DNA of 64,000 nt from Caldilineaceae bacterium bin5 (GCA_002238445.1 MPML01000014.1:1-64000); one strand, 5' to 3'; positions 1 to 9,494 are shown, numbered from the stretch's first letter. Translations and numbers: made by a program. The notes: a model not told the origin generated them from the letters alone.

Positions 1-149
1 GATGGTTTTGTAGGGGGGCGTTGCGGGGGCGCAGCCCCTGCACAAGGGAGGGCCGAAGGCCCGACCGCCCAAAATACAACAATGAGGGGAGAAAAACACC
101 TTTGCTCCCCTCGTTCAGATTTGCGAATCAGTTGCGGCTGAGTAGTTAC
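1..149 (+). mobile_element. MITE-like element, copy R1 (left part cut by window start)
   Basis: This is the right-hand part of the dispersed element described at 51332-51618. It starts in the conserved GC-rich core (GATGGTTTTGTAGGGGGGCG at 1-20). It holds the hairpin GCGGGGGC-GCA-GCCCCTGC and a second hairpin GGGCC-GAA-GGCCC at 50-62. It ends with the terminal repeat TTGCGGCTGAGTAGTTAC at 132-149. The left end and left target duplication lie outside the window. A promoter-like sequence for rpmG begins four bases after the terminal repeat. Confidence 0.8.
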
Positions 150-152
150 GAT

Positions 153-181
153 TTGCCATAGTAGTCCGAAACGTCTATAAT
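153..181 (+). promoter_or_regulatory. Sigma70-type promoter upstream of rpmG
   Basis: TTGCCA (153-158) and a perfect TATAAT (176-181) are separated by 17 bases, so a start near 188 is expected. This leaves a leader of about 160 bases before rpmG. The leader contains a small TCCCA/TGGGA stem-loop near 240-257; no known riboswitch or ribosomal-protein leader is recognised. The promoter lies directly against the end of mobile copy R1. Confidence 0.6.
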
Positions 182-348
182 TTTTCGCGGTGATAGGTGG
201 GGGAGAAAGATTGTAGGCCCTCGCCGACCTGTTTTTCAGTCCCATCCTCACTGGGAAGGCGATCTGAATCTGAACTTGAATGGTTCGGCCCTTTCTTATG
301 GAAAGGGCAACACGAGTAACAGAGGTTGCAAGAGAATCGGAGGCGAAA

Positions 349-510
349 ATGGCCAAGAGGGGTCCACGTCAGCTAGTGAGGATGCGCAGCACCGAGAGCC
401 ATCACCTTTATCTGACGACAAAAAACCGGCGCAACAACGACAAGCGGCTTGAGCTGAAGAAGTACGATCCAGTCTTGCGCAAGCATGTCGTTTACCGGGA
501 AACAAGGTAA
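349..510 (+). CDS. rpmG: 50S ribosomal protein L33
   Basis: A 53-residue basic protein with the L33 signature. It begins [17 protein letters not shown], continues with [21 protein letters not shown] and ends HVVYRET-R, the usual length for bacterial L33 of the large ribosomal subunit. The ATG at 349 is preceded by CGGAGG at 338-343. A longer in-frame start at 280 would add 23 residues foreign to the family and is not used. No CxxC pairs are present, so this is the zinc-free form. The gene stands alone, with a promoter at 153-181 and a terminator at 591-637. Confidence 0.95.
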   Translation: MAKRGPRQLVRMRSTESHHLYLTTKNRRNNDKRLELKKYDPVLRKHVVYRETR

Positions 511-590
511 CGTAACCATAGGCGCGCCCCGCAGTATGCGGCAGTTGAAAGTCGTGAAATATTTGTGGGTCACCGAACAGTAAACATATA

Positions 591-637
591 GAAACCCGCT
601 GCCAGTTAGTTGTTCAGCAGCGGGTTTCTGGTTTTTG
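591..637 (+). terminator. Rho-independent terminator after rpmG
   Basis: A perfect 12-bp stem GAAACCCGCTGC (591-602) / GCAGCGGGTTTC (617-628) with a 14-base loop, followed by TGGTTTTTG. It lies 80 bases after the rpmG stop and before the convergent tRNA-Lys gene. Confidence 0.85.
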
Positions 638-738
638 CGGTTTATCAGAGGGCGGCCGGCGGCACTCCTGCTACAAGGTAAAACGAGCCGGTCTATACAA
701 AAAAAGCAGAAGACTCGGAGGAGCCTTCGGCTTCAGAA

Positions 739-811
739 TGACCCACCAGGGATTCGAACCCCGAACCCGCGGATTAAGAGTCCGCTGCTCTGCCAGTTGA
801 GCTAGTGGGCC
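739..811 (-). tRNA. tRNA-Lys (anticodon CTT)
   Basis: On the minus strand the cloverleaf starts GGCCCAC. The anticodon loop CTCTTAA carries CTT, and the T-arm reads GGGGTTCGAATCCCT. The 7-bp acceptor pairs with GTGGGTC (one G-U pair) and the discriminator is A. CCA is not encoded. The 73-nt length is normal and there is no variable-arm expansion. Confidence 0.93.
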
Positions 812-918
812 GTTAAGCAGGAAATATTGTAGGTATCCGGTTTAGAGTTGTCAAATTCACGGCACTCTAATTCTCTTCACCCAAACCCGATTTAGCATCT
901 ACAGGATCGAATTTTCCC

Positions 919-2235
919 ATGCCTTATTCCGACAAGGACCTCGAACAGTACGCTGAACTCCTGATCAGGCTCGGCGTTAATCTGCAGCCAGGCCAGTCTC
1001 TCACCATTCGAACTGAACCGATCCATCGAGACTTCGCCCTGGTGCTGGCGTCGGCCGCCTATGATGCCGGTGCAAAATTCGTCTCATTTGAGTACAGCGA
1101 CATGCGCCTGCAGAGCATACGTGTTCGCAAGAGCTCAGAGCAGGAGCTGGAGTGGCTTCCCACCTACTTCGGGGCGATGGCGCAGGAGCGAAAGGATGAC
1201 AGCTGGGCCGCCATCAGTCTCGTCGGGGAAGAAGATCCTTCGTTGCCCGCCCAGCTTGACCCCAATAAACTACGAATTCTCCAGACAGCTGAGTACCGAG
1301 CAATGATGCCTTGGCGGTCTGCGATGATGGAGATGAAACAGCAGTGGAACGTGGCCGCCCTGCCAACCCCGGCATGGGCGCAAAAGGTTTTTCCCAAGCT
1401 TGAGGCTGGGGAAGCGCTGCCTCGCTTCTGGGAGGAGATACGCCGCATCATTCGCCTTGACGCCGACGACCCGCTTGCGGCATGGCAGGAGCATCTGGGC
1501 AATCTGGCTGCCGCGCGCTCGACGTTACAGTCCAAACATGTGCAGGCGCTGCATTTTCTTGACCCCGAGCCCGGCCCCGACGGCAAACCGTCCACCGACT
1601 TGACCATCGGTCTTACTGACCGGCCCCATTGGGCCGGTGGCAACAGTGGACTGGGAACAGAGGGAGACGAAAACTCGCAAGGCGAAAAGGATAGCGGGGC
1701 GCTAGAGACGCCAGTCTTTCTCCCCAACATTCCCACGGAAGAGCTATTCACGACCCCCCATCGTCTCCGTGTAAACGGCTGGATGCGTACATCACGCCCC
1801 AGCTTCCCGTTCCGCCGCGAAGTCGCCGAGGTTACATTCCGGTTCGAGGACGGCTGCATCGTCGATTTCTCGGCAGGTGAGGGTCAGGAAGTGTACGAGC
1901 AGTTCTTCGCGGTCGAAGGCACCCGCTACCTGGGGGAAGTCGCACTTGTCGATGTGTCATCGCCGATTTTTCAGAGCGGTCTCACATATTACAACACGCT
2001 CTTTGACGAAAACGCCGCCTGCCACGTAGCGTTTGGCCAGGCATATCCGATTGGCCTGGAAGGTGGTGCAGAACTGTCGGCAGAAGAGCTTTTCGAAGCC
2101 GGCGTGAATAGTTCCGATCTGCATCTGGACGTGATGATCGGTACGGCGACACTTGACGTAACCGGCCACCTCAGCGACGGCGGCGAGCTTGAAATCATGC
2201 GCCAGGGCCGCTACACCCCTGCAGTGTTGGCATGA
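919..2235 (+). CDS. M29-family metallo-aminopeptidase
   Basis: A 438-residue protein of the AmpS/aminopeptidase T family, cytoplasmic dimetal peptidases that release N-terminal residues from peptides. The family pattern is clear: N-terminal substrate-binding fold, then PNIPTEELFTTPH (a Glu metal ligand plus the FTTPH block), LGEVALVD, NTLFDENAACHVAFG and SDLHLDVMIG, which carry the remaining Glu, His and Asp ligands in the family order. The ATG at 919 gives the normal N-terminus (YAELLIRLGVNLQPGQ). The stop overlaps the next start by four bases (ATGA), indicating translational coupling with the homocysteine methyltransferase. The substrate is not predictable from sequence. Confidence 0.92.
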   Translation: MPYSDKDLEQYAELLIRLGVNLQPGQSLTIRTEPIHRDFALVLASAAYDAGAKFVSFEYSDMRLQSIRVRKSSEQELEWLPTYFGAMAQERKDDSWAAISLVGEEDPSLPAQLDPNKLRILQTAEYRAMMPWRSAMMEMKQQWNVAALPTPAWAQKVFPKLEAGEALPRFWEEIRRIIRLDADDPLAAWQEHLGNLAAARSTLQSKHVQALHFLDPEPGPDGKPSTDLTIGLTDRPHWAGGNSGLGTEGDENSQGEKDSGALETPVFLPNIPTEELFTTPHRLRVNGWMRTSRPSFPFRREVAEVTFRFEDGCIVDFSAGEGQEVYEQFFAVEGTRYLGEVALVDVSSPIFQSGLTYYNTLFDENAACHVAFGQAYPIGLEGGAELSAEELFEAGVNSSDLHLDVMIGTATLDVTGHLSDGGELEIMRQGRYTPAVLA

Positions 2236-3212
2236 CCACCGCCGACCCTCTTCAACCATTCCTGGATGATCAGGGCGTCGTCGTCCTCGATGGCGGGCTG
2301 GCTACTGAATTGGAGAGCAGGGGCGCAGATTTACGGGATGAGCTCTGGTCTGCCAGGTTGCTGATCGAGGATCCGCAAGCGGTTCGGCAGCTCCATCTCG
2401 ACTACTTCAGGGCTGGCGCAGACGTTGCAATCAGCGCCAGCTATCAGGCCAGCTTCGAGGGTTTCGCCCGCCGCGGTCTGAGCAGAGACCAGAGCGAAAT
2501 GCTGATGCAGCGCAGCGTGCGCCTCGCACAGGAAGCACGCGATCAGTTCTGGGATGAACGGGCCTATGTTGATTCGGAGGCTGATCGAATCCGCCCACTG
2601 GTGGCCGCGTCGGTCGGCAGCTATGGCGCACACCTTGCTGACGGATCCGAGTACCGGGGCGCCTACGGCCTCTCAGACGAGGAACTGAGGGAGTGGCACC
2701 GCCCGCGATTGGAGGCGTTGATCGCCGCAGAGCCCGATCTGCTGGCATGCGAAACAGTCCCCTGCATGCAGGAAGGGAGAGTCCTCGTCGAGCTGTTAAC
2801 CGAGTACCGGGATACCTCGGCATGGCTGAGTTTCAGCTGTCGCGATGGGAGTAACGTGAGCAGCGGTGAACCGTTTAACGCGTGTGTTGCAGTGGCCAGC
2901 AGCGCGCCAAACGTGGTCGCTGTCGGGCTGAACTGTACTGCGCCCCGCTTTGCCAGGCAGCTCTTGCTCAGCGCAAACGAAAGTACCTGCAAGCCGCTGG
3001 TCTGCTATCCAAACAGCGGGGAGGAATGGGACGCTTCATCCCGTGCTTGGGTATCCGGAAGAGAGGAAAACCAGTTCCTTGCATTGGCGGCGTCTTGGAA
3101 AACCGCCGGCGCTCTTCTTGTCGGCGGCTGTTGCCGCACTTCGCCAGACGACATACGATCACTGCGGTCGCGCCTGCTGCGGCACAGTACACATATGACT
3201 GCCGGTCGATAA
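2232..3212 (+). CDS. mmuM: Homocysteine S-methyltransferase family protein (MmuM-like)
   Basis: A 326-residue zinc-dependent methyltransferase. The family transfers a methyl group from S-methylmethionine or S-adenosylmethionine to homocysteine, giving methionine. The barrel starts with VVLDGGLATELESRG. The three zinc cysteines are visible: Cys235 in VGLNCTAPRF and Cys300-Cys301 in VGGCCRTSP. It is too short to be MetH and lacks cobalamin or folate modules. The start overlaps the M29 peptidase stop by four bases, so the two form an operon that may link peptide turnover to methionine salvage. The gene symbol is by family; the methyl donor is not determined. Confidence 0.88.
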   Translation: MTTADPLQPFLDDQGVVVLDGGLATELESRGADLRDELWSARLLIEDPQAVRQLHLDYFRAGADVAISASYQASFEGFARRGLSRDQSEMLMQRSVRLAQEARDQFWDERAYVDSEADRIRPLVAASVGSYGAHLADGSEYRGAYGLSDEELREWHRPRLEALIAAEPDLLACETVPCMQEGRVLVELLTEYRDTSAWLSFSCRDGSNVSSGEPFNACVAVASSAPNVVAVGLNCTAPRFARQLLLSANESTCKPLVCYPNSGEEWDASSRAWVSGREENQFLALAASWKTAGALLVGGCCRTSPDDIRSLRSRLLRHSTHMTAGR

Positions 3213-3223
3213 GAGCAATAGAA

Positions 3224-3259
3224 AAGGGAGCCTGTCTTCTTCAAAAGAGCGGCTCCCTT
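3224..3259. terminator. Terminator-like hairpin after the mmuM-like gene
   Basis: AAGGGAGCC (3224-3232) pairs with GGCTCCCTT (3251-3259), a 9-bp stem with an 18-base loop starting 12 bases after the stop at 3212. No strong T-run follows, so intrinsic termination is possible but weak. The rest of 3260-3425 holds nothing recognisable. Confidence 0.4.
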
Positions 3260-3425
3260 AGTGTCAATGCTCGGAACCTGCACGATTTATAAAACCAGTC
3301 CCCTTTTTGACCCTGCCTTGAGGACATTGGCCCACGACCATGCAACTGTTCCGCATAGTACCTGGTGGTCTGCGATCCCCTAAGCATGCCAGCCTCGTTG
3401 AGAAGCCGACTGTCCGGCAGCCGTC

Positions 3426-3965
3426 CTATTCCGCTCTGAGCGACAATAGGTAGGTCAAAAGATCAGCCAGATCCTGCTCACTCAGATCTTCGGAATAGGT
3501 CTCGGGCATTACATCGGAATTGTAGCCAGGGACGATATAATCGTTGGGATTGGTTATACTGGTGTAAAGATACATGGCCGGTCCGGCAAGACCCAGCTGC
3601 TTCGCCCGCCCGACCGCGGTATCTGCAATTTCAGCCCAGATGGGCGCTATATCTTCTAGGCTGTTATCGATCTTATGACATCCGATGCAGTTTTGCGGAA
3701 CCGTCAGATCCAAGCCTCTTTGCGCGTCGCCCGGAATCAGTGCAACGATAGCTTCCGGCAGTCCCGCAAGGACTTCCTCATCGCTGAGTTCGGCAATGCG
3801 CGGCCGCGGCGTTGGTGTGGGCGGCACAAAGACCTCGCCCTCAGCAATCACCACCATACTGGGCGAGATCAACTGCAAACGCGGGTTCGGCGCACAGGCG
3901 CTGACCACCACAAGCGCAAATAGAAAAACAATTACAGCATAGAGATATGACTTACGACGTACCAT
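3426..3965 (-). CDS. c-type cytochrome lipoprotein
   Basis: A 179-residue exported monohaem cytochrome c, an electron carrier anchored to the outer face of the membrane. From the start at 3965, a basic N-terminus and hydrophobic stretch end in the lipobox VVVSAC. A Pro/Thr linker (VPPTPTPRPR) and the cytochrome domain follow. CIGCH binds the haem and VMPETY probably gives the methionine axial ligand; the C-terminal helix (DLADLLTYLLSL) is typical. GGAG lies seven bases before this ATG. A start at 4004 adds 13 residues without a ribosome site. The gene is unlinked to an oxidase here; haem attachment could use the ccm genes at 21.6-24.2 kb. Confidence 0.85.
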   Translation of the reverse strand: MVRRKSYLYAVIVFLFALVVVSACAPNPRLQLISPSMVVIAEGEVFVPPTPTPRPRIAELSDEEVLAGLPEAIVALIPGDAQRGLDLTVPQNCIGCHKIDNSLEDIAPIWAEIADTAVGRAKQLGLAGPAMYLYTSITNPNDYIVPGYNSDVMPETYSEDLSEQDLADLLTYLLSLRAE

Positions 3966-4193
3966 TCCCCGTCTCCACCAAGAGTTGAAGCACTGCTTTC
4001 GCATCAGTGAATTGGAATGTCAGGTAACTCAAGCGCTATTATATACCAGAACCCCGCGAATTACCGCAATTGAAACGCGCTAGAAACAAAATTCACAAGT
4101 TGCATATACTGCAGTGTGTCATGCCCTAAAGACGCACGAAGGACAACAGTCTTCGGTCCAGCAGGAAGGCAGTCAGATGACCAGGAGGAAGTC

Positions 4194-4535
4194 ATGGAAC
4201 AAACAAAAAGCATGGAGGAAGTCCGCCGTCTACTCGACGAGACCCTGCAGAACTGGGCAGTACAGGAAGATCAGCTGTACAGGCGCTACGACACAGCCAA
4301 CTGGCGCGTAACACTGATGATAGCAAACGCGGTCGGATTTCTGGCCGAAGCCGCTTACCACCACCCAAGGCTGATTCTCAACTATCGTTCAGTCGAAGTA
4401 TTCCTGACGACGCATGATGCAGGCGGTCTGACGCAGAAGGACTTCGAGCTTGCACAAAAAATCGAGGAGACTGTCCACTGGCCGCGCAGTGACGAGGCAA
4501 CGCCAAGAAGGCGGCCCAAAGAATGGTTAGCGTAA
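4194..4535 (+). CDS. Pterin-4a-carbinolamine dehydratase-like protein
   Basis: A 113-residue protein resembling 4a-hydroxytetrahydrobiopterin dehydratase (PCD/DCoH/PhhB). The C-terminal half carries the hallmark AYHHPRLILNY followed by VEVFLTTHDAGGLTQKDFELAQKIE, corresponding to the HHP active-site motif and conserved TTHD.GGLT segment. The family recycles the pterin cofactor of aromatic amino acid hydroxylases. No such hydroxylase or pterin gene is nearby, so the role may be in molybdopterin or other pterin handling, as suggested for other orphan PCDs. AGGAGG at 4183-4188 fixes the ATG at 4194; a longer start at 4116 has no comparable site. It stands divergent from the cytochrome gene. Confidence 0.75.
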   Translation: MEQTKSMEEVRRLLDETLQNWAVQEDQLYRRYDTANWRVTLMIANAVGFLAEAAYHHPRLILNYRSVEVFLTTHDAGGLTQKDFELAQKIEETVHWPRSDEATPRRRPKEWLA

Positions 4536-4638
4536 TGACAACTTCTTGAGCTTAGCGGGGATGACTCCTATCTGGGGGCCGTAGCCTGCGTTCTTCGAGA
4601 AGGCAACGTTGCGCGCACACAAACACACACGGTTTCTC

Positions 4639-5403
4639 TCAACCAGCTGCTTTTTCGCGTGTACGCGCCTGAAAGGCATGGAAGAGAACAATGCTTCCCG
4701 CAATCGCCGCGTTTAGACTGTCCACTGACCCTGACATTGGGATAGTAACGCAGAAGTCGCACTTCTCGCGTGCCAGCCTGCTCAGACCCTTGCCTTCATT
4801 GCCGACCACGACCGCCAGCGGACCGCTCAGATCGGCGTCGGTGAGCGACAGGGCGCCTGGCTCGAGATCGAGCCCGACGGTCCATATGTTGGACTTTTTG
4901 AGGAGATCGATCGTCCTGTTGACATTACCCACCTGCGCAACCGGGATGTGTTCAACTGCGCCTGACGAAGCGTTACTGACGGCGGGAGTAATGCCTGCTG
5001 CCCGCCGCTCCGGGAGAACGACTCCATCTACACCGAATGCCTCGCTGCTGCGAAACAAGGTTCCCAGGTTACGCGGATCCTCCAGGTGGTCCAACACCAG
5101 CAGGAGGGGATCCGGCTTGCGGCCAGCAATTTCGAGCAGATCGTCGATTTCGGAATAGGGATAGGGTCCGGTCTCGAGGGCGACGCCTTGTGGATTCAGC
5201 TGTGCGCGTTTCAAGCGGTCAAAAATTCCGCCCTCTACGTGCCGTATTGGAACTTTCACCTTGTGGGCCAGCTGTACGATTTCCCCAAGGCTACTTGCAG
5301 GTTCTTCGCCGGCTTCGCCTTCCAGCCACAGCCGGTAAAAGTGGCGTCTGTTAGCACGCAAAGATTCAAAGACGGCGTGACGGCCGACGAGAAGCTCGCT
5401 CAC
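4639..5403 (-). CDS. rlmB: 23S rRNA (guanosine-2'-O-)-methyltransferase, TrmH/SPOUT family
   Basis: A 254-residue SPOUT methyltransferase. The N-terminal substrate-binding domain begins [17 protein letters not shown]. The knotted catalytic domain shows motif 1 ([20 protein letters not shown]), motif 2 ([13 protein letters not shown]) and motif 3 ([18 protein letters not shown]). RlmB methylates G2251 in the peptidyl-transferase loop of 23S rRNA; that exact position is inferred from best family fit. Translation starts at a GTG overlapping the cysS stop by four bases (GTGA). The cysS-rlmB order is conserved in many bacteria, which supports RlmB rather than a tRNA methylase. Confidence 0.88.
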   Translation of the reverse strand: MSELLVGRHAVFESLRANRRHFYRLWLEGEAGEEPASSLGEIVQLAHKVKVPIRHVEGGIFDRLKRAQLNPQGVALETGPYPYSEIDDLLEIAGRKPDPLLLVLDHLEDPRNLGTLFRSSEAFGVDGVVLPERRAAGITPAVSNASSGAVEHIPVAQVGNVNRTIDLLKKSNIWTVGLDLEPGALSLTDADLSGPLAVVVGNEGKGLSRLAREKCDFCVTIPMSGSVDSLNAAIAGSIVLFHAFQARTREKAAG

Positions 5404-6812
5404 GTAGCGTCCTCTATCCGCCAGTCAGTTCCGTTCTGAGAGTCCTCCAACTGAACGGACAGCGCCGCCAGTCCATCCCTCACCTTGTCGGCCATGGCCC
5501 ACTGCTTATCCTGACGCAGCTCGGTCCGCACTGACACCAGCAGGTCTATAAATGGCTTGGCAGCCAGGGCGTCGCCTTCGAAGCTTTCGGGATCTGCCAG
5601 CGAAAGTCCCAGGATTCCGGCCAGTTCACGCAGGGTATCCTGTGCAGCCTGGAAGAATGGGCCGGCGATGCCGGCGGTCCGAGCCGTGTTTATGGCTCTC
5701 ACCAACTCAAATAGATGCGCCAGGGCTGCGCTCGTGTTGAAGTCATCGTCCATCACCTGGCGAAATCCGCTGCGAACAGCCTCGGTTACTTCTCGCAACG
5801 TGTTGACATCCTCGCCGACCGCGATTGTTCCTGTTGCCGGACGCAGTCCCCCTCTCAGGCGGGCGGTGCTGCGTACAGATGCGGCTATCGACTCGTCGGT
5901 ATACGCCACCGGTTTGCGATAGTGTCCCGAGAAGATCAGCATCCGCAACGCGTCTGCAGAGTATTGCTGCAAGAAATTGTCGATGGTAACGAGATTGCCC
6001 ACAGACTTGCTCATCTTTTCGCCTGAGAGCTGCAACATCCCATTGTGAACCCAGTAGCGGGAGAAGGGTTTTCCGGTAAGACTTTCGCTCTGCGCTATCT
6101 CATTCTCGTGATGCGGAAAAATCAGGTCGTTGCCGCCGCCGTGAATGTCGATCGTTTCGCCTAGATGGTGCAGGCACATAACGGAGCACTCGATGTGCCA
6201 ACCGGGCCGCCCCGGACCCCACGGGCTATCCCAATAGGGCTCGCCTTCTTTTGCTCCCTTCCACAGTGCAAAATCGGCGACATTTTCCTTCCTTTCATCG
6301 GATTCGACTCGGGTTCCGGTTACAGCCTCCTCTTGACGCCGCCGGCTGAGTTTTCCGTAGTCGTCGTCGTTTTCGACCCGAAAGTAGACGCTGCCATCCA
6401 TTTCGTAGGCGTATTCGGCTTCACCTAGATCCCCAATGGTGCGGATGATATTCGAGATCTCATTGGTCACGCGCGGGTAGGAATCGGCCGGCTTGATGTT
6501 GAGATCGCTCAAATGCTTCAAATACTTGTCCGTGTAAAACTGTGCTAGTTCAAATGGATCCTGGCCAGTTTCCTGGGCACGCACAATGATCTTGTCATCA
6601 ACGTCGGTGAAATTCGTTACGTAAGTTACTTCGTAGCCAACATATTCGAGGTATCGGCGGATCATATCAAAGACGATCGCGCTCATTGCATGACCGATGT
6701 GGGCGTCTGCGTAAACAGTCGGGCCGCAGACGTACATGCGCACACGCCCCTCTTCGACTGATTCGAATGGTTCCCGCCGGCGAGTCAGCGTATTGTAGAT
6801 GTTGAGCGTCAT
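5400..6812 (-). CDS. cysS: Cysteinyl-tRNA synthetase
   Basis: A 470-residue class I synthetase that charges tRNA-Cys. Visible features are the N-terminal [16 protein letters not shown] (zinc Cys29 and the HIGH motif at 38-41), the family-specific [23 protein letters not shown] with further zinc ligands, and KMSKS at 266-270. The C-terminal part includes the DALR-like helical domain ([17 protein letters not shown]). Length is normal. AAGGAAA precedes the ATG. It sits between the PIN-TRAM gene (47 bases upstream) and rlmB (overlapping), all in one direction. Confidence 0.97.
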   Translation of the reverse strand: MTLNIYNTLTRRREPFESVEEGRVRMYVCGPTVYADAHIGHAMSAIVFDMIRRYLEYVGYEVTYVTNFTDVDDKIIVRAQETGQDPFELAQFYTDKYLKHLSDLNIKPADSYPRVTNEISNIIRTIGDLGEAEYAYEMDGSVYFRVENDDDYGKLSRRRQEEAVTGTRVESDERKENVADFALWKGAKEGEPYWDSPWGPGRPGWHIECSVMCLHHLGETIDIHGGGNDLIFPHHENEIAQSESLTGKPFSRYWVHNGMLQLSGEKMSKSVGNLVTIDNFLQQYSADALRMLIFSGHYRKPVAYTDESIAASVRSTARLRGGLRPATGTIAVGEDVNTLREVTEAVRSGFRQVMDDDFNTSAALAHLFELVRAINTARTAGIAGPFFQAAQDTLRELAGILGLSLADPESFEGDALAAKPFIDLLVSVRTELRQDKQWAMADKVRDGLAALSVQLEDSQNGTDWRIEDAT

Positions 6813-6859
6813 CGGTTTCCTTATCGTTGGCTCGCTAGTTTGTCAGGTTTGCTGCCGCC

Positions 6860-7990
6860 CTATTGACGGGCAGATTCGTAGGCTCTTCTGCGCTCCTGTA
6901 CCTCTTCGGGTACGGCAAATATCAGTCGCCCGGCGTTCGTCTGCAACACTTTGGTGACACGCACGGAAATGCGCGCCCCCATGTGGCGCCTTCCTTGCTC
7001 GACAACCACCATTGTGCCGTCATCGAGATAGCCGACCCCCTGATTCATCTCCTTGCCTTCCTGAATCACATGGATCATCATTTCTTCGCCGGGGAGAACC
7101 ACGGATTTCACCGCGTTGGCCAGCTCGTTAATGTTCAAGACGCGAACGCCTTGAAGCTTGGCCACACGGTTCAGGTTGTAATCATTGGTTACAATGGCGG
7201 CGCTCATTTCCCTACCCAGGTAAACCAGTTTTTCATCTACTTGTTGGGCCTCCGCCGGGTCCTGGTCCAGAAAGACTATCTCGACTTCATCGATCTGTTG
7301 AAGCCGGTCCAGAATCTCAAGTCCTCGCCTGCCGCGGTTTCTCCGCAACACTTCTGCTGAATCTGCAATGTATTGAAGCTCATTGAGGATAAAACGTGGA
7401 ACTGCCAGTATCGCCCAAAGAAAACCGGTTTCTGCCACATCTGCGATGCGGCCATCAATGATCACACTTGTATCCAAGAGCATCATATCCGAGTACTGCT
7501 TGCGGCCGCTCTTGTCTAGAAGAGGCAGCTTCGGCAGATCCGGATTGCTTTCGCCCCCGAAGGGAAATTGGAAAAAGTTGAGGACCTCGCGATGGCGCAG
7601 CACCATCATTGTCACCCCGAGATACCCCATCACAATGACGCCGACAAAAGGCAGGATTGTGCCGAATGGCTTGGGTAGTAGTGACAAGGGATAGGCCAGC
7701 AACGCGGCGATAGCAAGACCAATTGCCAGTCCCACGGTCGCGGCCATGAGCTGAACGGTGGGGATTTGTCGCAGGCTGGAGCGAAGTGCGTTGGCTGGCT
7801 TAACAGTTAACCACGGCGCGCCAACCAAGCCTACGACACCACTAATCAGGACTATTGGAATGATGAGACGCGCTGACGAGAGGGTCAAACTCTGAAGGGC
7901 ATCGACACCCGCAATCTGCCTGCCCAGTTCCCAGCCCAGCAGGGCAAAGACGAAGGTGACCAGCACCCTCAATAGCAACGCCCACCGCAT
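6860..7990 (-). CDS. PIN-TRAM membrane protein (YacL-like)
   Basis: A 376-residue protein with several N-terminal membrane segments (about residues 5-120). A PIN nuclease-fold domain follows (LLDTSVIIDGRIADV, RRNRGRRGLEILDRL, AAIVTNDYNLNRVA, with the acidic residues expected for metal binding). A C-terminal TRAM-like RNA-binding domain closes it (GVGYLDDGTMVVVEQGRRHMG, VRVTKVLQTNAGRLIFA). This matches Bacillus YacL, found upstream of cysS/rlmB-type clusters; the exact RNA substrate of the family is unknown. GGAGGG eight bases upstream favours the ATG at 7990. An earlier ATG at 8014 would place that ribosome site inside the gene. Confidence 0.85.
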   Translation of the reverse strand: MRWALLLRVLVTFVFALLGWELGRQIAGVDALQSLTLSSARLIIPIVLISGVVGLVGAPWLTVKPANALRSSLRQIPTVQLMAATVGLAIGLAIAALLAYPLSLLPKPFGTILPFVGVIVMGYLGVTMMVLRHREVLNFFQFPFGGESNPDLPKLPLLDKSGRKQYSDMMLLDTSVIIDGRIADVAETGFLWAILAVPRFILNELQYIADSAEVLRRNRGRRGLEILDRLQQIDEVEIVFLDQDPAEAQQVDEKLVYLGREMSAAIVTNDYNLNRVAKLQGVRVLNINELANAVKSVVLPGEEMMIHVIQEGKEMNQGVGYLDDGTMVVVEQGRRHMGARISVRVTKVLQTNAGRLIFAVPEEVQERRRAYESARQ

Positions 7991-8176
7991 ATTCCAGCCC
8001 TCCACCATAACCAATTGGAAAAACAGACAATGAATTCATAATACAGCATCTGTACTTAGAGCGCAATGCGGACTTCGCTATCTTGCTTTTGAAGGCCGAA
8101 TCGTGCGCTTCATTGGGCTGGTCTAGAGTAGAAACTGGCTGTTTGAGATGTTCTGTAGGGATTTGACCGGCCCAGG

Positions 8177-9313
8177 TCACTCTTCCTGCACTGTTTGGTA
8201 CAGGGCCAGGACTTCACGGGCATTGTGGTGAGCCGAAAAACGCTGGCTGTACTGGCGAGCAGCCAGCCCCATCTTCTTACGCATTTCCGCGTCGCGCGCT
8301 ATACGCATAATTCGTAGACCAAAACTGAGATCGTTGTTTTCGGTCAGGAACCCGGTCTCCTCATCCGCTATCATGTCTGCGACACCAGGGGAGTCAATAC
8401 CGATAGCTGGCAGACCCGCGGCCGCGGCTTCGATAAATGTAAGTGGATGAACCTCGCTAACACTCGCGGAAACGAAGAAATCGGCCAGACCGAGAACGGC
8501 GCCGATACGCTCGTAAGAGATTGGCCCTGTAAAGGTTACCCTGCCCTCAAGACCTGATTCGCCTGCCAACTTTCGACATTCTTCCAGGGATGGGCCACCC
8601 CCTACCAGCAGGAGATGGAGGCGAGGGACTTCATCCTTCAAGGCAGCGGCAATCCTGAGAAGACGGTCTACGGCCTTTTCCTGGCTGATCCGTCCAACAT
8701 AGACGCCCACTACTGCTTCCTGGGGGATGCCGAATTCCTGCCTTTTCGCCTCCTGCTCGGGCCTGTGAAACCGCCCCAGCTCAATTCCGTTGGGGATGAC
8801 CGCGACCCGCCCTTGAATGCCCCAGGTTTGCATCACGGTGGCCGCGCTCTTGCTGGGGGCGATTATGGCACTGCAACGCTGGCTGAATCGCTGGAAGAAT
8901 GCCTGCAGCGCGGTATCGGAAAGAGTCTCCGGCAGGAGTGGGAGATACTGCTGGACATAGAGATCGTAACGAGTATGACTAGTGAAGACTAATGGGATTT
9001 CATAGCGTCGCGAAAATGTGAGGCCAAAACTGCCGCTGATAAACGGGTGATGGACATGAATGACATCCATCCGCTTGAGGATATCACGGCAGCGGGAATC
9101 AACACGCACCGTCAGATGATAGCCGGTGTCGGCGATTGGTATGCTGGGCAGACGGATAACATTACTCTCGTCCTCAGTCTTCTTGTCCTGTTCAGGAACA
9201 AAGAGATAGACCTGTTCTCCCCAACGGTCGAAATGCTCCTTCAGCAAGCCCACGTGATTGACGACGCCATTTATGTGGGGCTTGTAAATGTCGCTAAAGA
9301 GGGCAATTCGCAT
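8177..9313 (-). CDS. Glycosyltransferase family 4 (GT-B fold)
   Basis: A 378-residue retaining glycosyltransferase. The N-terminal domain starts MRIALFSDIYKPHINGVV with the glycine-containing acceptor loop. The C-terminal Rossmann domain has GVYVGRISQEKAVDRLL and VGGGPSLEECRKLA. The nucleotide-sugar motif is FVSASVSEVHPLTFIEAAAAGLPAIG, whose E-x7-E segment is typical of GT4. Relatives include alpha-mannosyl and diacylglycerol glucosyltransferases, so a membrane glycolipid or cell-surface sugar role is likely. Acceptor and donor cannot be assigned. It is the first gene of a minus-strand run with the PIN-TRAM gene, cysS and rlmB. Confidence 0.85.
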   Translation of the reverse strand: MRIALFSDIYKPHINGVVNHVGLLKEHFDRWGEQVYLFVPEQDKKTEDESNVIRLPSIPIADTGYHLTVRVDSRCRDILKRMDVIHVHHPFISGSFGLTFSRRYEIPLVFTSHTRYDLYVQQYLPLLPETLSDTALQAFFQRFSQRCSAIIAPSKSAATVMQTWGIQGRVAVIPNGIELGRFHRPEQEAKRQEFGIPQEAVVGVYVGRISQEKAVDRLLRIAAALKDEVPRLHLLLVGGGPSLEECRKLAGESGLEGRVTFTGPISYERIGAVLGLADFFVSASVSEVHPLTFIEAAAAGLPAIGIDSPGVADMIADEETGFLTENNDLSFGLRIMRIARDAEMRKKMGLAARQYSQRFSAHHNAREVLALYQTVQEE

Positions 9314-9494
9314 AAAATTTCTTACCTTCTAATCTCTGGACTGCCAATTAATTCCAACTACGGGAAGTAATCTACCGGACCTTCACTTATCTCTGATTAC
9401 GTATCGGAATCAAAATCGTTGCTGCTCCGCCGTTATTGCCGCTCTACCCACCTTCGAAAGCGCTGGTTGCCAACTCGCGTCACATAGAAATTTA

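Noticed and set aside
1..149. GC-rich repeated units considered as CRISPR or REP arrays
   Set aside because: Copies are single, far apart, about 290 bp long and have target duplications; there are no regular spacers or cas genes.
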